Shown here: positions 23,601 through 32,216 of the stretch, piece by piece
Layout of the letters: the number at the start of each line of letters is the position of its first letter
Position numbering within the stretch: position 1 is the first letter of the stretch
Assembly: GCA_046081705.1 (NCBI GenBank)
Contig: JBJTWK010000081.1
Span: 29,784-93,783 of the forward strand
Reading direction: 5' to 3'
DNA length: 64,000 nucleotides
Source: IMCC26256 sp046081705
GTDB lineage: Bacteria > Actinomycetota > Acidimicrobiia > IMCC26256
Translations under genes and position numbers: made by a program
Notes under the pieces: generated by a model
Told to the model about the DNA's origin: nothing
What the model saw: the letters and a program-made list of their open reading frames with translations, nothing else
Database searches by the model: none

Positions 23601-24779
23601 TCAGCGCGGCGACGGGGGCATGCCGAGACCGAACAGAGCGATGAGGTCGCGCTGCATCTCGTTCGTGCCACCACCGAAGGTGAGGATGTGCATGCTGCGG
23701 GTCCGGGCCTCGATACGGCCCTGCACGACCGCAGCGGGCGAACCGCCCTTCACGATCGCGTTCGAGCCCATGATCTCCATCAGGGCCCGGAACGCCTCGA
23801 GGTAGAACTCGGTGCCGAACACCTTGATGCTCGACGCGTAGGCGGGGTCGAGCGGCAGGCCCGCGGTCGCGTCGGCTGCGACCTTCCAGTTGATGAGCCG
23901 CAGGTACTCCAGCCGGGCGTGGACCCGGGCGAGGTTGAGCTGCACCCACTCCTGGTCGATGACCCGGCGGCCGTCGGCGAGGGTCGCCTCCTTGGCCCAA
24001 GCCGAGACGTCCTCGAGCTGGCGCTCGACGATCCCGGAGGAACAGAGCGTGACGCGCTCGTGGTTGAGCTGGTTCGTGATGAGGCTCCAGCCCTTGTTCT
24101 CCTCGCCGACGAGGTTGCCGACCGGCACCCGCACGTCGTCGTAGAAGGTGATGTTGGTGTTGAGGCCACCCATGTTCTTGATGGGCTCGACCTTGAAGCC
24201 GGGCGCGTCGCTCGGGACGATGAGCATCGAGATGCCCTTGTGCTTCTTCACGTCCGGGTCGGTGCGCACGGCGAGCCACACGTAGTCGACGTCGGTCGCC
24301 AGGCTGGTCCAGATCTTCTGGCCGTTGATGACGTACTCGTCGCCGTCGCGCACCGCGCGGGTCTTGAGCGACGCGAGGTCGGTACCGGCCTCCGGCTCGG
24401 TGTAGCCGATGGCGAAGTGGATCTCGCCGGCGAGGATCTTCGGCAGGTAGAAGGCCTTCTGCTCGTCGCTGCCGTACTGCATGATCGTCGGCGCCACGGA
24501 GTTGATCGTGAGCATCGGCACGGGCGCACCCGCACGCATCGACTCGTCGAAGAACACGAACTGCTCGATCGGCGTCCGACCCTGGCCGCCGTACTCCTTC
24601 GGCCACCCGATCCCCGCCCAGCCGTCCGAGGCCATCTGCTTCCAGAGCCTGCGGGCGAGCGGTCCGACACCCTCGCTGCGTGAGAGCTCGTCCTGGATCT
24701 CCTCGGTGAGCATGGCCTCGTAGTAGGCCCGGAGCTCGTCGCGCAGCCCCTTCTGCTCGTCGGTGTATCCGATGTACAT
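23601..24779 (-). CDS. Acyl-CoA dehydrogenase, large partner subunit type
   Basis: A 392-residue acyl-CoA dehydrogenase. Recognisable parts are WKQMASDGWAGIGWPKEYGG, the flavin motif AIGYTEPEAGTDLASLKTRA, VINGQKIWTSLA, and the C-terminal THILTFGGGTNEMQ-like segment (SMHILTFGGGTNEMQRDLIA), where the Glu in TNE is the likely base. It should introduce a 2,3-double bond into an acyl-CoA, passing electrons to ETF. The ATG at 24779 has GAGAGGGA upstream. Pairing with the unequal downstream gene suggests one heteromeric enzyme. Confidence 0.88.
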   Translation of the reverse strand: MYIGYTDEQKGLRDELRAYYEAMLTEEIQDELSRSEGVGPLARRLWKQMASDGWAGIGWPKEYGGQGRTPIEQFVFFDESMRAGAPVPMLTINSVAPTIMQYGSDEQKAFYLPKILAGEIHFAIGYTEPEAGTDLASLKTRAVRDGDEYVINGQKIWTSLATDVDYVWLAVRTDPDVKKHKGISMLIVPSDAPGFKVEPIKNMGGLNTNITFYDDVRVPVGNLVGEENKGWSLITNQLNHERVTLCSSGIVERQLEDVSAWAKEATLADGRRVIDQEWVQLNLARVHARLEYLRLINWKVAADATAGLPLDPAYASSIKVFGTEFYLEAFRALMEIMGSNAIVKGGSPAAVVQGRIEARTRSMHILTFGGGTNEMQRDLIALFGLGMPPSPR

Positions 24780-24820
24780 GGTGTCCCTCTCAGCTGGGTG
24801 GTCGCTCGACGTGCTCGCGA

Positions 24821-24906
24821 TGGCGGAGGGAGTGGGATTTGAACCCACGGAGCTCTCGCTCAAGGGTTTTCAAGACCCCCCCGTTCGGCCTCTCCGGCAT
24901 CCCTCC
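24821..24906 (-). tRNA. tRNA-Ser (anticodon TGA)
   Basis: Acceptor GGAGGGA/TCCCTCC, anticodon stem GGGGT/ACCCT (one G-T pair) with loop CTTGAAA (TGA), class II variable arm, T arm GTGGG TTCAAAT CCCAC. Discriminator G and an encoded CCA (24821-24823). Confidence 0.95.
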
Positions 24907-24914
24907 GGGAGGGC

Positions 24915-24920
24915 AGAGTA
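24915..24920 (-). promoter_or_regulatory. -10 box of tRNA-Ser(TGA)
   Basis: TACTCT on the minus strand, 8 nt upstream of the tRNA 5' end. Confidence 0.4.
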
Positions 24921-24975
24921 CGCCCCGGACCGAAACGCGTTCTACCTCTGGGATCCCGGCCCGCCGGGGCGCGGG

Positions 24976-26229
24976 TCAGGCGCGGGGCTCGACCCGGGAG
25001 AACCCGGTGTACGGCACGAGCACATCGGGGACGGCGAGCCCGCCGTCGGCCTCCTGGAAGTGCTCGAAGAGGAACAGCAACGTGCGGCCGACCGCACAGG
25101 CCGTGCCGTTGAGCGTGTGGACGAGTCGGTTGCCGTCGGCCTCGCGCACGCGGGTGCCGAGTCGGCGGGCCGAGTAGTCGAGGTAGTTCGAGCACGAGGT
25201 GAGCTCGCGGTAGCGGCCCTCGCTCGGGAGCCAGACCTCGAGGTCGAACTTGCGCGCCGCCGGTGCACCGAGGTCACCGGCGGCGATGTCCATGACCCGG
25301 TACGGGAGGCCGAGGCCACCCACGATGCGCTCCTCCATCGCGAGGATGCGCTCGTGCTCCTCCTCCGAACGGTCGGGGTGGGCCCACACGAACATCTCGA
25401 CCTTGTCGAACTGGTGCACGCGGAAGATCCCCCGCGTGTCCTTGCCGTACGTCCCGGCCTCGCGCCGGAAGCACGACGAGAACCCCCCGTACCGCAAGGG
25501 CAGCGCGTCGGGGTCGAAGAGGTCGCCGCGGTGGAGCGCCGAGAGCGGCACCTCGCTCGTCCCGACGAGGTACAGCTCGTCATCGGGGAGCTCGTACACC
25601 TGGGCCCGGTCGGTCGGGAAGAACCCGGCCTCCTCCATCGTCTGCTCCCGCACGAGCACCGGCGGCACGACGGGCGTGAACCCCTCCCGCACCAACTCGG
25701 CCATCACCCACTGCACGAGCGCGAGTTCGAGCAGCACCGCCTCGTTCATGACGTAGGCGAACCGTGAACCGCTGGCCTGGGCTCCGCGCTCGCTGTCCAC
25801 GAAGCCCAACGCCTCGCCGAGTGCCGCGTGGTCGAGCGCGGGCGCACCGGGCTGCCCGCCGACCGTGCGCACCACGGTGCCGTCGTCCTCCCCGCCGTCG
25901 GGGGTCTCGGCGGACGCGGGGTTCGGGATCTGCAGGGCGAGGGCCCGCACCGCCTCCTCCGCCGCCGAGAGGTCGGGCTCGAGTGCGCCGAGCCGCTCCT
26001 TGAGTCCGGCCGCCGCCTCGATGCGGGCGGGACGCTCCTCGGGCGCGGCCCGGCCGATCGCCTTCGAGGCCGCGTTCTGCTCGGCCCGCAGGGCCTCCAC
26101 CTCGGCGAGGAGGGCGCGTCGGCGATCCTCGGCCGCGAGGGTCTCGTCGATGAGACCAGCACGCACCCGCTTGCGCTCGATGCCCGCGCGGTACTCGGGC
26201 TCGTCCCGGAGACGCCGGACGTCGATCAC
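24976..26229 (-). CDS. serS: Seryl-tRNA synthetase
   Basis: A 417-residue class II synthetase charging tRNA-Ser; two tRNA-Ser genes lie within 5.3 kb. The N-terminal tRNA-binding coiled coil covers about 28-100. Motif 2 is FRREAGTYGKDTRGIFRVHQ (about 258-277) and motif 3 is NGTACAVGRTLLFLFEHFQ. TSEVPL and ELTSCSNYLDYSARR match the active-site loops. The GTG at 26229 overlaps the pheA stop by GTGA and gives the expected N-terminus VIDVRRLRDEPE. Confidence 0.95.
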   Translation of the reverse strand: MIDVRRLRDEPEYRAGIERKRVRAGLIDETLAAEDRRRALLAEVEALRAEQNAASKAIGRAAPEERPARIEAAAGLKERLGALEPDLSAAEEAVRALALQIPNPASAETPDGGEDDGTVVRTVGGQPGAPALDHAALGEALGFVDSERGAQASGSRFAYVMNEAVLLELALVQWVMAELVREGFTPVVPPVLVREQTMEEAGFFPTDRAQVYELPDDELYLVGTSEVPLSALHRGDLFDPDALPLRYGGFSSCFRREAGTYGKDTRGIFRVHQFDKVEMFVWAHPDRSEEEHERILAMEERIVGGLGLPYRVMDIAAGDLGAPAARKFDLEVWLPSEGRYRELTSCSNYLDYSARRLGTRVREADGNRLVHTLNGTACAVGRTLLFLFEHFQEADGGLAVPDVLVPYTGFSRVEPRA

Positions 26230-27170
26230 GCGTCGGCCCCCGGAGGACGGATGCGCGCGTGGAGGTCGTTCATCCAGGACTCCGCGTCGCGCCACGCCCG
26301 GGTCGCGGAACGCCGGCGCTGAGTCGCGGCCACACCCGCCACCGGGTACGACCCGAGGAACTTGACCTGCGCGGCCGAGGCGGCGATGGTGCGGAGGCAG
26401 TCGGCGACGATCGGCTCGCCGACGTGGCCGACGAAGTCGATGAAGAAGCAGTAGTCACCGAGTGAGTGCTTCGTCGGGCGGGACTCGACCTTCGTGAGGT
26501 TGATGGTGCGGGCGGAGAACTCCTGGAGGATCGCGAGCAACGAACCCGGGCGATCGGACCGCTGGAAGCAGACGATGCTCGTGCGGTCGTGGCCGGTCGG
26601 CGCCGGGATCCCGTGTCCGACGAGGACGAAGCGCGTCTGGTTGTGGTCGTGGTCCTCGATCCGCGTGGCGAGGTTCCGCAATCCGTACTCGCGGACCGCC
26701 GCCGCGTTCGCGATCGCGGCGAGACCGGACCGCTTCGAGCGCGACACCTCCCGCGCCGCCTCGGCCGTGGAGTTCGCCGCCCGGATCTCGGCGTCCGGCA
26801 GGCGGCGGGCGAGCCAGGCCCGGCACTGCCCCACCGCCATCGGCATCGTGAGGACCGTGTGCACGTCGGCGAGGGCCGTGCCCTCCCGGGCCGCGAGGTT
26901 GAGCGAGATGGGGAGGTCGATCTCGCGCTGGATGAGGAGATCGCTCTCGAACCCGAGCGCGTCGAGCGTGAGCGCCACGCCACCCTCGATCGCGTTCTCG
27001 ATCGGGACGAGCCCGAGATCGGCCTCGCCACGACCCACCGCCGCGACCACCTCAGGGACGGACCGCACGGGGAGGTGCGCGGCCGCCCGCAGATCGGCCT
27101 GGGTGCGCAGGGCCTCCTCGGTGAAGGTCCCGGCGGGTCCGAGGTACGCGACGCGGGTGGGCGTGGTCAC
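26226..27170 (-). CDS. pheA: Prephenate dehydratase
   Basis: A 314-residue enzyme converting prephenate to phenylpyruvate in phenylalanine synthesis. The catalytic domain begins VAYLGPAGTFTEEAL and includes GLVPIENAIEGGV, NSTAEAAREV and the catalytic NQTRFVLVG. An ACT domain follows (about 200-280) with RPGSLLAILQEFSARTINLT and the phenylalanine-sensing ESRP in KVESRPTKHSLGDYCF, so feedback inhibition is likely. There is no chorismate mutase domain. GTG at 27170 is chosen from a TACGCT box 7 nt upstream. It is transcribed with serS, an arrangement seen in other actinobacteria. Confidence 0.94.
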   Translation of the reverse strand: MTTPTRVAYLGPAGTFTEEALRTQADLRAAAHLPVRSVPEVVAAVGRGEADLGLVPIENAIEGGVALTLDALGFESDLLIQREIDLPISLNLAAREGTALADVHTVLTMPMAVGQCRAWLARRLPDAEIRAANSTAEAAREVSRSKRSGLAAIANAAAVREYGLRNLATRIEDHDHNQTRFVLVGHGIPAPTGHDRTSIVCFQRSDRPGSLLAILQEFSARTINLTKVESRPTKHSLGDYCFFIDFVGHVGEPIVADCLRTIAASAAQVKFLGSYPVAGVAATQRRRSATRAWRDAESWMNDLHARIRPPGADA

Positions 27171-27177
27171 GGGCGAG

Positions 27178-27183
27178 AGCGTA
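27178..27183 (-). promoter_or_regulatory. -10 box of leaderless pheA-serS operon
   Basis: TACGCT on the minus strand, 7 nt before the GTG at 27170. It faces the divergent promoter at 27211 within a 54-nt intergenic gap. Confidence 0.45.
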
Positions 27184-27210
27184 GACGGCACCCGGCGGCG
27201 CTCCCGCCGG

Positions 27211-27216
27211 TAACGT
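27211..27216 (+). promoter_or_regulatory. -10 box of leaderless DUF2203-pgi operon
   Basis: TAACGT, 8 nt before the GTG at 27225. Confidence 0.4.
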
Positions 27217-27224
27217 CGCACGCC

Positions 27225-27620
27225 GTGGAGGACTGGACGCTCGAGCGGGCCGAGGCCGCACTGCCCCGGGTCGGCGCCGTGCTGCGCCGCGTGCGCGATC
27301 TCGCCGACGCCACCCGACTCGTCGGCGCGCTCCCCGGCGTCACCCCGAACGGCCACGGCGCGAGCGCGGCCGAGCCGGAACGACCGGCGGCGATCGATCC
27401 GGTCGCCGAGGCCCGCCTGCGCGAGGCGCTCGCGACCCTGACCGACGAGGGCATCGTCCTGCGGGATCCCTACCGCGGGCTCATCGACTTCCCGGCCCGC
27501 ACCGCCGATGGACGGGAGTTCCACCTGTGCTGGCTGCTCGGTGAGCCGCGCATCGGCTGGTGGCACTGGCCCGAGGCGGGCTTCGCCGGGCGGACCCCGA
27601 TCGAGGACGCACCCGCATGA
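27225..27620 (+). CDS. DUF2203 family protein
   Basis: A 131-residue protein of the DUF2203 family, function unknown. The start WTLERAEAALPRVGAVLRRV and the end GIVLRDPYRGLIDFPA then HLCWLLGEPRIGWWHWPEAG match the family closely. In the middle a Gly/Ala/Pro-rich insertion replaces part of the usual helix. It is cytoplasmic. The stop overlaps the pgi start (ATGA), so the two are co-translated. Its GTG start has a -10-like box 8 nt upstream. Confidence 0.85.
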   Translation: MEDWTLERAEAALPRVGAVLRRVRDLADATRLVGALPGVTPNGHGASAAEPERPAAIDPVAEARLREALATLTDEGIVLRDPYRGLIDFPARTADGREFHLCWLLGEPRIGWWHWPEAGFAGRTPIEDAPA

Positions 27621-29224
27621 GCCTCACCGACGCCCCGACCTGGCCGGCCCTCGCCGCACACCACGCGACCCTCGCGACGACCCATCTCCGCGACCTGCTC
27701 GACGACGCCGACCGCATCGAGCCGCTCACCGCGGAGGCCGCCGGTGTGCACCTCGACCTCACCCGGCAACGTCTCACCGCGGAGTCCCTCGCGCTCCTCG
27801 TCGCGGTCGCCGAGGAGCGCGGTGTCACCGAACGGCTCCGTTCGATGCAGACCGGTGCCATCGTCAATCCGACCGAATCGCGCGCCGCGCTCCACACCGC
27901 TCTGCGGGCCCCGCGCGGCGCGCGGGTGGAGGTCGACGGGCGCGACGTCGTCCCCGAGGTGCACACCGTCCTCGACGCGATGCGGGCCTTCGCGGTCGCG
28001 GTCCGCGACGGTGCCCACCGGGGCGCGACGGGCGCACCGATCCGCGCCGTGGTCCACCTGGGGATCGGCGGCTCGCACCTCGGACCCGAGATGGTCACGG
28101 CCGCGCTGCGCCCGTACGTCGCACCCGACCTCACCGTCCGGTTCGTCTCGAACGTCGACGGGGCCGACCTCCAGCGCGCGCTCACCGGCCTCGATCCGGC
28201 GTCCACCCTGTGCATCGTCGCCTCGAAGACCTTCACCACCGCCGAGACGATGGCGAACGCGCGGGCGGCTCGGGCCTGGATCGTCGACGCCCTCGGGGAG
28301 GCCGCGGTCGCACAACACTTCGCCGCCGTGTCCACGAACCTCGACGCGGTCGCCACGTTCGGTATCGATCCGGCGCGGACCTTCGGGTTCTGGGACTGGG
28401 TCGGCGGCCGGTTCTCGGTCTCCTCCGCCATCGGCCTCCCGGTGCTCCTCGCGATCGGGCCCGACGCGTTCGACGAGCTGCTCGGCGGTATGCGGGCCAT
28501 GGACGAGCACGCGGCCACGGCGCCACCGGCCCGCAACCTGCCCGTGCTGCTCGCGCTCACGGAGGTCTGGAACACCGACCTCGAGGACATGAGCACCCGC
28601 GCCGTGATCCCGTACGCGAGTGATCTCGCCCGCTTCCCGGCGTTCCTGCAGCAGCTCGAGATGGAGAGCAACGGCAAGTCGGTCACCGAGACCGGTGAGC
28701 CCGTGACCGTCGGGACCTCACCGATCGTCTGGGGTGCTCCCGGTACCGACGCGCAGCACGCGTTCCTCCAACTGCTGCACCAGGGCACCGTCATCGCGCC
28801 GGTCGACCTCATCGTCGTCGCCCGGGCGCACACGCCCCTCGGCGAGCATCAGGACACGCTCGTGGCGAACGCCATCGCCCAGGCCGAGGCGTTGGCTCGG
28901 GGTCGCTTCGCCGACGAGGTCGCGGCCGAGGGCGTCGACCCCGCGCTCGTCCCGCACCGGGTCTTCGCCGGGGATCGACCGTCGACCATCCTCATGCTCG
29001 ACGCGCTCACGCCCGCATCCCTCGGCGCGCTCATCGCGCTGTACGAGCACAAGGTCGCCGCGGCCGGCGCACTCTGGGGGATCGACTCGTTCGACCAGTG
29101 GGGGGTCGAGCTCGGCAAGGTGCTCGCCACCACCATCCTCACTGAGCTGCGCGACGGCGTCGACTCGCCGCACGACCCGGCGACGGCGGCGACGATCAGG
29201 CGGTACCGCGCACGCCGAGCCTGA
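27617..29224 (+). CDS. pgi: Glucose-6-phosphate isomerase
   Basis: A 535-residue glycolytic enzyme interconverting glucose-6-phosphate and fructose-6-phosphate. Signatures are VVHLGIGGSHLGPEMV, SKTFTTAETMANA, FGFWDWVGGRFSVSSAIGLP, QLEMESNGKSV with the catalytic-region Glu, and the C-terminal GIDSFDQWGVELGK carrying the catalytic Lys. Length is slightly below the 550-residue norm. The ATG at 27617 overlaps the DUF2203 stop. Its 3' end overlaps the opposing epimerase gene by 29 nt. Confidence 0.95.
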   Translation: MSLTDAPTWPALAAHHATLATTHLRDLLDDADRIEPLTAEAAGVHLDLTRQRLTAESLALLVAVAEERGVTERLRSMQTGAIVNPTESRAALHTALRAPRGARVEVDGRDVVPEVHTVLDAMRAFAVAVRDGAHRGATGAPIRAVVHLGIGGSHLGPEMVTAALRPYVAPDLTVRFVSNVDGADLQRALTGLDPASTLCIVASKTFTTAETMANARAARAWIVDALGEAAVAQHFAAVSTNLDAVATFGIDPARTFGFWDWVGGRFSVSSAIGLPVLLAIGPDAFDELLGGMRAMDEHAATAPPARNLPVLLALTEVWNTDLEDMSTRAVIPYASDLARFPAFLQQLEMESNGKSVTETGEPVTVGTSPIVWGAPGTDAQHAFLQLLHQGTVIAPVDLIVVARAHTPLGEHQDTLVANAIAQAEALARGRFADEVAAEGVDPALVPHRVFAGDRPSTILMLDALTPASLGALIALYEHKVAAAGALWGIDSFDQWGVELGKVLATTILTELRDGVDSPHDPATAATIRRYRARRA

Positions 29225-30020
29225 ACGTCGCGCGGTACGGCGCGCCCGGGCGCGCCACCGGGTACGGACCCCGCGCGAGTGCACCGGGCGCGCCCACCAT
29301 GGGCTCGAGGCTGATGAACGGTTCCCCGGCGGGCATCCACGCCCAGAGCGCGTCGTAGCCGGGGCCGAGCGAGACGGTGAGCTCCCGCCCGGCGCCAGCC
29401 AGCACCGCGTCCCGGCCCGCGTCGAGCGCGACCGGTCCGTCGATCGTCCCCGGACCGATCGGCGCGGCCGGGACGCCGGGGAGCCGCACCGTGCAGGCAC
29501 CACGATCGGCGTCGGGCAGCAGGAGGTAGGGGTGCCACCCGAAGCAGGCCGGCACCGCGTCGTCCCCGCTGGCGATCAGGGTCGTCGTCACCTCGAGCGC
29601 GTCGGGGAGGAGGCGCCACGCGACCTGGATCCGGGCGGCGAACGGAAAGGCCGCGGCGGTGATCGGATCCTCGTCCAACCGGATCCCGGCCACGATCGCG
29701 TCCCTGCGATGTTCGAGCACCGCCCAGTCGCCCCGACCGGTGATCGTGCCGTGCAACGGGAGACCGGACGGATCGCGCTCGATCGGCAGCGTCGAGAGGT
29801 CGACCACTCGGTCACCCACCGCGTACCGATCGCCGGGCAGCCGGTTCGCCCAGGGTGCCAGCAGCGCCATCCCGCGCACCGTGTCGACCCGTGGGACCTC
29901 CTCGCGTCGAGCGCGCGACGGGACGAACAACTCCTCGTCGCGCCAGCGGCAGGAGGTCGCGAGCATCCCACGGGCCGGGTCGAGGTCGAGGTCGAGCGTG
30001 TCGTTGGCGAGGTGGATCAC
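29196..30020 (-). CDS. Aldose 1-epimerase family protein
   Basis: A 274-residue galactose-mutarotase-like fold protein. It shows GMALLAPWANRLPGDRYAVG with the substrate-binding Asn-Arg, LPLHGTITGRGDWAV with the His, ACFGWHPYLLL (second His) and EPFISLEPMVGAPGAL, where the Glu is the likely base. It should act on the anomeric carbon of a sugar or sugar phosphate. The GTG at 30020 overlaps the stop of the upstream kinase (GTGA), so the two are an operon. It is convergent with pgi and overlaps it by 29 nt. Confidence 0.87.
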   Translation of the reverse strand: MIHLANDTLDLDLDPARGMLATSCRWRDEELFVPSRARREEVPRVDTVRGMALLAPWANRLPGDRYAVGDRVVDLSTLPIERDPSGLPLHGTITGRGDWAVLEHRRDAIVAGIRLDEDPITAAAFPFAARIQVAWRLLPDALEVTTTLIASGDDAVPACFGWHPYLLLPDADRGACTVRLPGVPAAPIGPGTIDGPVALDAGRDAVLAGAGRELTVSLGPGYDALWAWMPAGEPFISLEPMVGAPGALARGPYPVARPGAPYRATFRLGVRGTA

Positions 30021-30715
30021 GCGCGCCACTCGATGTCGAGGATCGCGTGGTCGGGGCCCTTCACCACCACCGCGTCGGCGCGGGCCGCGGTCGGCGCGAT
30101 GTGCTCGACGAGGTTGGGGTGGTTGATGCCGAACCAGAACTGCTCGGCGAGGATCCGCTGCGCCCCCTCGGACAACGCGGCCCAGGATCGGTAGAAGGAG
30201 GTCTCGTCGTTGCGGGCCGCCACGCACTCGAGGACGAAACGGTCCGCGTACCACCGGACGACGTGCTCCTCCTCCGCGTGCAGATACAGCGCGAGGTCGA
30301 GCGCATCGGCGAACCGCAGGGCGTTCACGCCCTCGAGGATGCATACGTCGGGCGCACCGACCAGCCGGCGTTCGTCCACGACGTCGTAGACCGCGTGCGA
30401 GTACACCGGCACCGAGGCGGCGGGGTCGCCGGTCCGCACCGCGGCGAGGAACTCGAGGAGCGCCGCCTCGTCGTACGACTCGGGGAACCCCTTGCGCAGG
30501 AAGAGGTCGCGCTCGACCAGCACGGCGTTCGGGAGCAGGAACCCGTCGGTGCCCACGACCTCGACGGCGTGCGGTGCGAGCGCGTCGGCGAGCGTGTGCG
30601 CCAGCGTCGACTTCCCGACCGCGACCGACCCGGCGAGGCCCACGAGCACCGTCGCTCCGGTCGTGCGCTCGCCGAGCACGCGCTCGACGAGCGGGGTGAG
30701 CGGGCCGGCCTCCAC
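30017..30715 (-). CDS. coaA: Short type I pantothenate kinase-like P-loop kinase
   Basis: A 232-residue P-loop kinase with P-loop GLAGSVAVGKSTLAHTL, VVGTDGFLLPNAVL, RKGFPESYDEAAL, PVYSHAVYDVV and CILEGVNALRF, all matching bacterial type I pantothenate kinase (first step of CoA synthesis). It lacks about 70-80 N-terminal residues of the usual 310, so the alternative is a related kinase of unknown substrate in the phosphoribulokinase/uridine kinase family. The GTG at 30715 follows a TACGAT box by 8 nt; no in-frame upstream sequence looks like the missing N-terminus. Confidence 0.65.
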   Translation of the reverse strand: MEAGPLTPLVERVLGERTTGATVLVGLAGSVAVGKSTLAHTLADALAPHAVEVVGTDGFLLPNAVLVERDLFLRKGFPESYDEAALLEFLAAVRTGDPAASVPVYSHAVYDVVDERRLVGAPDVCILEGVNALRFADALDLALYLHAEEEHVVRWYADRFVLECVAARNDETSFYRSWAALSEGAQRILAEQFWFGINHPNLVEHIAPTAARADAVVVKGPDHAILDIEWRA

Positions 30716-30723
30716 GACCCCCG

Positions 30724-30729
30724 ATCGTA
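30724..30729 (-). promoter_or_regulatory. -10 box of kinase-epimerase operon
   Basis: TACGAT on the minus strand, 8 nt before the GTG at 30715. Confidence 0.4.
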
Positions 30730-30843
30730 GGAGCGCGGCCGGACCACCCGTCGGGGGCGCTCTGGGGCCTCCTGACGGCCCGCATGACCCGGGCGGGCGG
30801 TGGGAACGGCACCGTTGGCAGATCCGGTTCCCCGTCTGGGCCC

Positions 30844-30904
30844 ATCGGCTCAGAGTTGTCGCACCGTTGTGAAAATCGTCAAGTCCTGGGGCTGGTGAGC
30901 CGAT
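30844..30904 (+). promoter_or_regulatory. Leader inverted repeat upstream of NlpC/P60 gene
   Basis: ATCGGCTCA (30844-30852) and TGAGCCGAT (30896-30904) are perfect complements enclosing 43 nt, including the locally AT-rich GTTGTGAAAATCGTCAAG. This could be the closing stem of a structured leader or the border of a promoter/operator region. It does not carry the parts of the c-di-AMP (ydaO) riboswitch that I would recognise. The remainder of the 249-nt gap 30716-30964 shows nothing I can identify. Confidence 0.3.
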
Positions 30905-30964
30905 CAAGGTCATCCCAGCGGGCACCACCTCCGACGCCCGACGAGACCCGGAAGCGACCAGACG

Positions 30965-32182
30965 ATGTTCGGTACGACGGCCCAGCGCACGATCCAGCGC
31001 CTCGCCACCGTGACGATCGCCGCCACGACGGCACTCAGCGGCCTCGCCGCCGCGGCCGCCCCGGCCGGTGCGATCAGCCCCATCGCCCAGAAGCAGGCCC
31101 AGGCCGCGGCCATCCGGGCCCAGATCGACGCCGAGTCGATGCACGTGGCCCAGCTCGCCGAGCAGTACAACGGCGCTCGGGTCGCCGTGCAGGAGGCCCA
31201 GGCCCAGGTCGCTGCGGCAGAGGCCGGCGTGGCCGCCGCCAAGGCCCGCCGCGACGAACTGAAGTCCGTCCTCGCCCGCCGGGCCGCCTCGCTGTACCGC
31301 GGCGCCGGCGACCAGTCGCCGTTCTCGAGCGTCGACGCCGGCAACATGGTCCGGACCGCGCGCATCGCCCAGTACGGCGACGTCGCAGCGAAGAAGGACC
31401 GCACCCTCCTCGCCGAGGTGCGCGCCGCCCAGGCCCGCCTCACCGCCGAGCGCGCCGCGGCCGAGTCGGCCCGGACCGCCGCGTCCGAGCAGGCCGCCGC
31501 CGCGAACGCCGCCTACACCGCGGCGGCCGCCGCCGACCGGGCGCTGCGCAACCAGCTGGCCCGGATCGACGCCGAGACCCAGCGCCTCATCGCCCAGCAG
31601 CGGGCCGAGGCCGCCCGGGCCGAGGCCGCCCGACTCGCCGAGCTCCAGCGGATCGCCGCCCAGCAGCGGGCCGCCGCCGCCCGCCCGGGCTCGCCCGCGC
31701 CGACGACCACGACCCGACCCCGGACCACCGGCACCGTCGGCACCTCCGGCACCCCGGGTTCCCCGGTCACGACCTCGACCACCGTGAGCCCGGCCCTCAC
31801 CGGCTCGCCGTTCGGGCCCCCGCCCGCGGTGTCCCCGGAGGCCGCCGACGTGGTCGCCTTCGCCCGGGCCCAGCTCGGCAAGCCGTACGTGTTCGCCACC
31901 TCCGGCCCCAACACCTACGACTGCTCGGGCCTCACCAAGGCGGCCTGGGGTTCGGTGGGCGTGCGCATGGCCCACTACTCCGGCTCCCAGGCGGTGGCGT
32001 TCCCGAAGGTCGCCTACCAGGACCTGCAGCCCGGTGACCTCGTGTTCTTCTATTCCGACCTCCACCACGTCGGCATCTACATCGGCGGCGGGATGATGAT
32101 CCACGCCCCGCAGACCGGCGACGTCGTGAAGATCTCGTCGGCCTGGCGCTCGAACTTCATGTGGGGGACCCGCCCCTCGTAG
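30965..32182 (+). CDS. Secreted NlpC/P60 endopeptidase with coiled coil
   Basis: A 405-residue cell-wall hydrolase. A Sec signal peptide ends near APAGA (about residue 36). Residues about 40-245 form a long Ala/Gln/Glu-rich coiled coil like that of RipA or CwlO-type hydrolases. A Pro/Thr/Ser linker (about 247-285) leads to the NlpC/P60 domain: catalytic Cys in NTYDCSGLTKAAW, His in LHHVGIYIGGG and the polar third residue in MMIHAPQTGD. It cleaves peptide cross-bridges during growth and division. The coiled coil is the part expected to be autoinhibitory or bound by an FtsEX-like activator. A strong terminator follows. Confidence 0.92.
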   Translation: MFGTTAQRTIQRLATVTIAATTALSGLAAAAAPAGAISPIAQKQAQAAAIRAQIDAESMHVAQLAEQYNGARVAVQEAQAQVAAAEAGVAAAKARRDELKSVLARRAASLYRGAGDQSPFSSVDAGNMVRTARIAQYGDVAAKKDRTLLAEVRAAQARLTAERAAAESARTAASEQAAAANAAYTAAAAADRALRNQLARIDAETQRLIAQQRAEAARAEAARLAELQRIAAQQRAAAARPGSPAPTTTTRPRTTGTVGTSGTPGSPVTTSTTVSPALTGSPFGPPPAVSPEAADVVAFARAQLGKPYVFATSGPNTYDCSGLTKAAWGSVGVRMAHYSGSQAVAFPKVAYQDLQPGDLVFFYSDLHHVGIYIGGGMMIHAPQTGDVVKISSAWRSNFMWGTRPS

Positions 32183-32216
32183 TCCGCGATCGGGGATCAG
32201 CCCACCCGATCCGTCG

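Noticed and set aside
29196..29224. 29-nt convergent overlap of pgi and the epimerase as a sign of frameshift
   Set aside because: Both C-termini look normal in length and composition; short convergent overlaps also occur at 33789-33798 in this compact genome.
30716..30964. ydaO-type c-di-AMP riboswitch upstream of the NlpC/P60 gene
   Set aside because: The conserved blocks I would expect of that riboswitch are not visible; only a simple inverted repeat is present.
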